A DNA stretch of 64,000 nt, from contig NZ_JAKQZC010000004.1 of assembly GCF_023736115.1 (NCBI RefSeq), positions 372,001 to 436,000 of the forward strand, written 5' to 3'. How positions within the stretch are numbered: the stretch's first letter is position 1; every line of letters begins with the position of its first letter. Source of the DNA: Salinicola avicenniae. GTDB lineage: Bacteria > Pseudomonadota > Gammaproteobacteria > Pseudomonadales > Halomonadaceae. Under the pieces are notes generated by a model. The model did no database searches. It was not told the DNA's origin and worked only from the letters and a program-made list of their open reading frames with translations. Both the position numbers and the translations under genes were made by a program. Positions 60,167 to 64,000 of the stretch are shown one piece after another.

Positions 60167-61198
60167 ATGGACGAAAACTGTGATCTGATCTGGCTGCGCC
60201 GGGATCTCAGGCTGATTGATAACGACCTGTTCGCGTGTCAACCGCGAGCGCAGGCGGCGGCCTGTGTCTATGTGCTGACGCCCGACTGGCTACAGAACGA
60301 CGCGCTGGATGCCGATCATTGGCGCTTCCTCTGGGAGAGTCTGATCGATCTGCGTGGCAACCTGCTGACACGGGGGAGCGATCTGCTGGTGTGTGTCGGT
60401 GAATCTGACGAGCTCCTGCCCCATCTCATGCAGCGCATGGGGGCGACGCGTTTGATCGCCCACGAGATGCTTGGTCACAACGAACGCCGGATCACGCAGC
60501 GTGTTCGCCAGGTCGTGCCGGCGTCCCAGCTCTGCTTGCTGGCCGGCTCGTCGCTCTACCGGGTGCACGATGACGCGCCTCGCCGCATCGGCGATGCCGA
60601 GAATTTCGAAGTCTTCAGCGCGTGTGCCTCGCAGCTGACAGCGAGCCGGCCGGTCTCCGACACCCTGCCGGTTACCTTGCCTCCCTGGCCCGAGGATGCA
60701 CCGAGAGGCTTGCCATCGCTGGAGACGCTGTCCCTGCCGCGCCGGCCGGATCGCGATGTCAATGGGCCGCGTGGCGGCGAGGATGCCGCTTGGGCGTGTC
60801 TACGCCAGTTGCAGACGGGGGAGCGGTGCTGGAGCGTCGACACCGCAGGCGCCTTGCTGCGCTGGCAGGGGCTGGGATGCCTCTCGGCGAGACAGCTCAT
60901 GGCGAGCCTTCAGGAGGTCTCGCCGGATGGCGGCGAGTCCGACGCGGCGCGACAGTGGTTGCGGCAGTCGCTGCTGTGGCAGGAGTATCTGCAAGGGGTG
61001 CATGGCGCCGGATCGATACGCCACGGTGTCACGCGCCCCGTTGTCGATCCGCTCGGGGGCGGTCTGGCGCCTGCAGGCGGCGCGCTCGAGCGTCGTCTGG
61101 TGGCACGCTATCCGGCCAGGCCGACAGAGGCACCGGCCGAAGCCGCCGAGAAGGGCGCCGACGCGGCCGCCCGCGGCTCCTGGTACGATCGCTACTGA
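60167..61198 (+). CDS. Short photolyase/cryptochrome-like protein lacking the C-terminal FAD half
   Basis: 343 residues. Residues 5-135 are a photolyase N-terminal domain (LIWLRRDLRLIDNDLFACQP; antenna-type fold). Residues 203-280 match the start of the DNA-photolyase FAD domain: GGEDAAWACLRQL, LLRWQGLGCLSARQLMASL, LRQSLLWQEYLQGVHG. Canonical enzymes continue another 130-200 residues with the NRRW/DANMREL FAD and substrate motifs. Here only about 60 low-complexity residues follow (EAPAEAAEKGADAAARGSWY), and the next gene starts 135 bp later with no remnant in any frame. SD GGGAGG and a good promoter suggest expression. Either a derived light-sensor-like protein or a decayed photolyase. Confidence 0.8.
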   Translation: MDENCDLIWLRRDLRLIDNDLFACQPRAQAAACVYVLTPDWLQNDALDADHWRFLWESLIDLRGNLLTRGSDLLVCVGESDELLPHLMQRMGATRLIAHEMLGHNERRITQRVRQVVPASQLCLLAGSSLYRVHDDAPRRIGDAENFEVFSACASQLTASRPVSDTLPVTLPPWPEDAPRGLPSLETLSLPRRPDRDVNGPRGGEDAAWACLRQLQTGERCWSVDTAGALLRWQGLGCLSARQLMASLQEVSPDGGESDAARQWLRQSLLWQEYLQGVHGAGSIRHGVTRPVVDPLGGGLAPAGGALERRLVARYPARPTEAPAEAAEKGADAAARGSWYDRY

Positions 61199-61333
61199 GG
61201 CGGCTTTTCCGATCGGTGCGATGCGCTACACTGGCGCCTGACGTCGGCATTCCGGCCGGCTCAGGAACTCTGCTCCCAGTTTCCGTCTCCCGTATCTGTC
61301 ACCAGTACCTAGAGCATCAAGGAAGTGCTACCC

Positions 61334-62680
61334 GTGAAGCGTTCATTCTCCTGCAAGGCCCCCGTCACGCTATCGCTCTGTTTCTCTCTGGCCCTGCTTG
61401 GCTGTCAGAGCATGGCCGATACGTCGACGTCTTCGCGCGATACCGACGAGGCGGTGTCCGCGCCAGCGTCGTCTGAGTCGACCGACGAGACCGCGTCGGC
61501 CGACGTCACTGGCTCGGCGCAGGCTGATACCGGTGTCGCGGATGATACCGCACGCGATCCGGCCGGCTTTGAGGCGTGGGTCGACGCATTCCGTCGCCGC
61601 GCTGCCGCTGAGGGGATCGACCAGGCCACACTGGCAGAAGCCTTCGACCGGGCCAGCTTTCAGCCGCGAATTCTCGAGTACGATCGCTCGCAGCCGGAGT
61701 TCAGCCGCCAGGTCTGGAGCTACCTGGATAGCGCCGTGTCGGCCTCGCGGATCAGCAACGGGCGCGAGCGCCTGCAGGCGCACCGGGAGACCGCTGATCA
61801 GGTGGCGCAGGCATATGGGGTGCCCGGCGAGATCATCGTCGCGATCTGGGGTGTCGAGAGCAACTACGGCAGTAACTTCGGCAATTTCGAGACGATCGAT
61901 GCGCTCTCGACGCTGGGGTTCGACGGTCGTCGGCAGTCGTTCGCGCGCGGTGAGCTGATGGCCGCGCTGAAGATCCTGCAGAACGGTGATATCGACCGCG
62001 ATCGCATGCGCGGTTCCTGGGCCGGCGCGATGGGGCATACCCAGTTCATTCCCAGCAGCTTTCTTGCCTACGCGGTCGACGAGGACGGTGACGGACGGCG
62101 TGATATCTGGGGCAGCATCCCTGATGTGATGGCCTCGACCGCCAACTATCTGGACGCCTCTGGCTGGCAAGCCGGCAAGCCCTGGGGTGTCGAGGTGACG
62201 CTGCCGGCCAATTTCGACTATTCGCAGACCGAGCTTTCCGTGCGTCGCGATACGGCGGCCTGGCGTGGACAGGGGGTCGCGGCCGTCGGCGGCCAGGCGC
62301 TACCGGACTTCACGCAGGCATCCGTGATCGCGCCGGCCGGCGCCAAGGGGCCGGCGTTTCTAGTCGGCCACAATTTCCGCGTGATCATGCGCTACAACGC
62401 CTCGACCAGCTATGCGCTGGCGGTGGCCACGCTCGCCGATCGTATCGCCGGCCGGCCGGGTATCCAGGGCGACTGGCCACGCTCGGAACCGGCGCTTTCG
62501 CGAGAGCAGATTCGTCGGCTGCAGCAGGGCCTCAACGCTCGCGGTTTCGAGGTGGGCACGCCCGACGGTCTTGTCGGTCCCAATACGCGCGCCGGATTGC
62601 GGGCCTATCAGCGCAGCATCGGCGTCACGCCGGATGGCTATCCCACCCAGGCGCTGATCTCCCGACTGAGCGAAACCTGA
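61334..62680 (+). CDS. MltB/SltB-type lytic murein transglycosylase, lipoprotein
   Basis: 448 residues. The signal peptide ends in a lipobox LALLGC with Cys24, followed by an Asp/Ser/Thr-rich linker. The transglycosylase domain (about 80-380) has catalytic Glu175 in VAIWGVESNYGSNFGNFETI, GAMGHTQFIPSSFLAYAVDE, and HNFRVIMRYNASTSYALAV. A peptidoglycan-binding domain 1 ends the protein (IRRLQQGLNARGFEVGTPDG). It cleaves murein glycan strands from the outer-membrane side. Start GTG at 61334 with AAGGAAG 8 nt ahead. Confidence 0.93.
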   Translation: MKRSFSCKAPVTLSLCFSLALLGCQSMADTSTSSRDTDEAVSAPASSESTDETASADVTGSAQADTGVADDTARDPAGFEAWVDAFRRRAAAEGIDQATLAEAFDRASFQPRILEYDRSQPEFSRQVWSYLDSAVSASRISNGRERLQAHRETADQVAQAYGVPGEIIVAIWGVESNYGSNFGNFETIDALSTLGFDGRRQSFARGELMAALKILQNGDIDRDRMRGSWAGAMGHTQFIPSSFLAYAVDEDGDGRRDIWGSIPDVMASTANYLDASGWQAGKPWGVEVTLPANFDYSQTELSVRRDTAAWRGQGVAAVGGQALPDFTQASVIAPAGAKGPAFLVGHNFRVIMRYNASTSYALAVATLADRIAGRPGIQGDWPRSEPALSREQIRRLQQGLNARGFEVGTPDGLVGPNTRAGLRAYQRSIGVTPDGYPTQALISRLSET

Positions 62681-62833
62681 GCGCTCGACGAACGGTTCGG
62701 CGGGAGGGCCGCCGAAGTCTCGCTCCCGGCCGGCGAACGTGTGACCGGCGGAAATGGCGTGCCTTTTGCGGCCATTCCCGGCCATCGTGACCGGGAGGGC
62801 GATGGCACACTGTGGCGCGACTCCCCCCTGTGC

Positions 62834-62856
62834 CGAACCGAATGACGATCGGTTCG
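62834..62856 (+). promoter_or_regulatory. Hairpin in the flhF leader
   Basis: CGAACCGA pairs perfectly with TCGGTTCG around a 7-nt loop, 21 nt upstream of the flhF ATG. It may affect translation. Confidence 0.5.
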
Positions 62857-62877
62857 TCGCGCCACGCTGAGGAAGCC

Positions 62878-64000
62878 ATGGGCGTACAACGTTTCATTGC
62901 CGGCAACAGTCGTGAGGCCATGCGTCAGGTACGCCTGGCGCTCGGTGACGACGTGCTCATCCTGTCCAACCGCACTGTCGAAGGCGGGGTGGAGATCGTT
63001 GCCATGGCGGAGCAGGAGCACGAGCAGACGCTCTCGAGCGTTCAGCCTGCCGCGGCGGATCTCGCGTCCGGGGCCGGCGAATCCGAAGCGCCAGTGAGCG
63101 AGACGCCGATGGTGGAGACGCTGCAGGCGCTCAATCGTCAGCTGCTCGACGACGTGCGCGAGATGCTGCAGTCGAACCGCTCCGAGGGCGCGCGCGGGGA
63201 AAGCCAGTCCGTCTCGCCGAGACGTGGACTGCGTCAGCAGCTGATCCAGGCCGGATTCAGTGCCGCGTTGGCCGACGAACTGCTGCAGGATCTACCCGAT
63301 GAGCTGCGCGATGCCGCGGCCGACAGCGCGCCGGCGCAGGCCTGGCTGCGACGCCAGCTGCTGGCACGCCTGCCGCGGCTCGAGGACGAAGAGGCGCTCT
63401 TCGCCGAGGGCGGCGTTTTTGCGCTGGTCGGGCCGACGGGTGTCGGCAAGACCACCACCACCGCCAAGCTCGCCTCACGCTACGTCATGCGCCACGGCCC
63501 GCGCGATGTCGCCCTGGTCACGACCGACAGCTATCGTATCGGCGCCGCCGAGCAGCTGCGCATCTACGCGCGGCTGCTCGGCACCGAGGTCCATGCGCTG
63601 GAGGAGAAGGGCGATCTTGGCGATCTGCTGACCCGCCTGACTCAGCCGCGCCGCTCGTTGCTGTCGCGTGGGGGCGGCAAGCGGCTCACCGTGATCGATA
63701 CCGTTGGCATGAGCCAGCGCGATCAGCGGCTGGTGGGCGAGATCGAACGGCTGGCGGCCGGACCGGCGCCGGCCCGCCGCGTACTGGTGCTCAATGCGGC
63801 CAGCCATGGTGATACGCTGGCCCAGGTGATCGATGCCTGGCAGCGCGCCTCGGTGGAGGCCGGGGAGCCGCTCTGGGGCTGTGTGCTGACCAAGCTGGAT
63901 GAGGCGGCGCGTCTCGGCAACGTGCTCGATGTCGTCATGCGTCATCGACTGCGTCTCTGCTACGTGTCCCGCGGGCAGCGGGTGCCGGAGGATCTGGCGC
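62878..64000 (+). CDS. flhF: Flagellar biosynthesis GTPase FlhF, N-terminal 374 residues
   Basis: Runs off the right window edge. FlhF is an SRP-type GTPase that sets polar flagellar position and number. The B domain starts GVQRFIAGNSREAMRQVRLA. The N domain lies at about 115-180 and the G domain has P-loop GPTGVGKTTTTAKLA with Lys191, G3-like VIDTVGMSQRDQ and G4-like TKLDEAARLGN. SD AGGAAG before the ATG at 62878. In most polar flagellates flhA precedes flhF; here a lytic transglycosylase gene does. Confidence 0.94.
   Translation, partial: MGVQRFIAGNSREAMRQVRLALGDDVLILSNRTVEGGVEIVAMAEQEHEQTLSSVQPAAADLASGAGESEAPVSETPMVETLQALNRQLLDDVREMLQSNRSEGARGESQSVSPRRGLRQQLIQAGFSAALADELLQDLPDELRDAAADSAPAQAWLRRQLLARLPRLEDEEALFAEGGVFALVGPTGVGKTTTTAKLASRYVMRHGPRDVALVTTDSYRIGAAEQLRIYARLLGTEVHALEEKGDLGDLLTRLTQPRRSLLSRGGGKRLTVIDTVGMSQRDQRLVGEIERLAAGPAPARRVLVLNAASHGDTLAQVIDAWQRASVEAGEPLWGCVLTKLDEAARLGNVLDVVMRHRLRLCYVSRGQRVPEDLA

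Noticed and set aside
60622-61476. Another frame over the photolyase-like gene that might have held its missing C-terminal half after a frameshift
   Set aside because: Translation shows only Arg/Gly/Ala-rich shadow with none of the FAD-domain motifs, so a simple frameshift does not explain the truncation.
62806-62821. TGGCAC-type sigma-54 candidate upstream of flhF
   Set aside because: The GG-to-GC distance is 9 or 11 nt rather than 10, so it fails the invariant spacing.

Overview
The window is a GC-rich chromosomal segment of a halophilic or halotolerant gammaproteobacterium, most consistent with Halomonadaceae (Halomonas, Chromohalobacter, Salinicola and relatives). This rests on gene content and order (fruR-fruBKA, plsY/tsaD, rpsU-dnaG-rpoD, rpsF-rpsR-rplI-dnaB, prkA-yeaH-spoVR), on a six-gene Mrp antiporter with an A/B fusion, on an acidic insertion in RpoD, and on protein similarity read by eye to Pseudomonas and E. 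coli orthologues. No IS element, prophage, integrase or CRISPR array was seen. Almost everything is core genome. Gene density is about 90 percent, and many cistrons overlap by 1 or 4 bp.

Layout. 1-7.2 kb: fructose PTS regulon (fruR partial, divergent fruB-fruK-fruA with a near-consensus FruR box) and a YmdB macrodomain gene. 7.2-12.3 kb: BaeSR-type two-component system, folB-folK, plsY and tsaD. 12.4-17.3 kb: macromolecular-synthesis operon rpsU-dnaG-rpoD with two clear terminators. 17.3-26.3 kb: acetate/short-chain acid locus with a CrbS/MxtR-type hybrid kinase carrying an SSS transporter domain, a divergent two-subunit sodium:solute symporter, a cNMP/CBS/DUF294 nucleotidyltransferase and a DEDDh exonuclease. 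26.3-30.0 kb: small membrane protein, ttcA, urate hydroxylase hpxO and an alpha/beta hydrolase. 30.1-30.7 kb: tRNA array Val(TAC)-Asp-Asp-Val(CAC)-Asp. 31-34.3 kb: fadH and threonine aldolase. 34.4-39.6 kb: prkA-yeaH-spoVR stress module behind a plausible sigma-54 promoter. 39.6-41.3 kb: ogt, a stand-alone RAM-domain protein and a membrane-anchored nuclease. 41.6-41.9 kb: three tRNA-Leu(CAG). 42.2-49.7 kb: rnr-rlmB, then rpsF-rpsR-(membrane protein)-rplI, dnaB and an unrecognised small basic protein. 50.3-53.4 kb: DUF6482-like protein, FeS-type (6-4) photolyase and divergent hemH. 53.4-59.4 kb: mrpACDEFG. 59.7-64 kb: a candidate 58-residue CxxC protein, a photolyase-like protein lacking most of the FAD domain, an MltB-type lytic transglycosylase and the start of flhF.

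Most worth a second look: the half-length photolyase-like gene at 60167-61198 with its own promoter, good SD and repeated TTGTACA boxes; the inverted repeat shared by phrB and hemH; the OB-like small protein downstream of dnaB in a genome region where priB is missing from its usual place; the sigma-54-like promoter of prkA; and several short tandem repeats (8, 13 and 17 bp) confined to intergenic DNA. I did not find a clearly new multi-gene system. The new material is at the level of single genes and regulatory sites. All similarity statements come from reading sequence, not from database searches.
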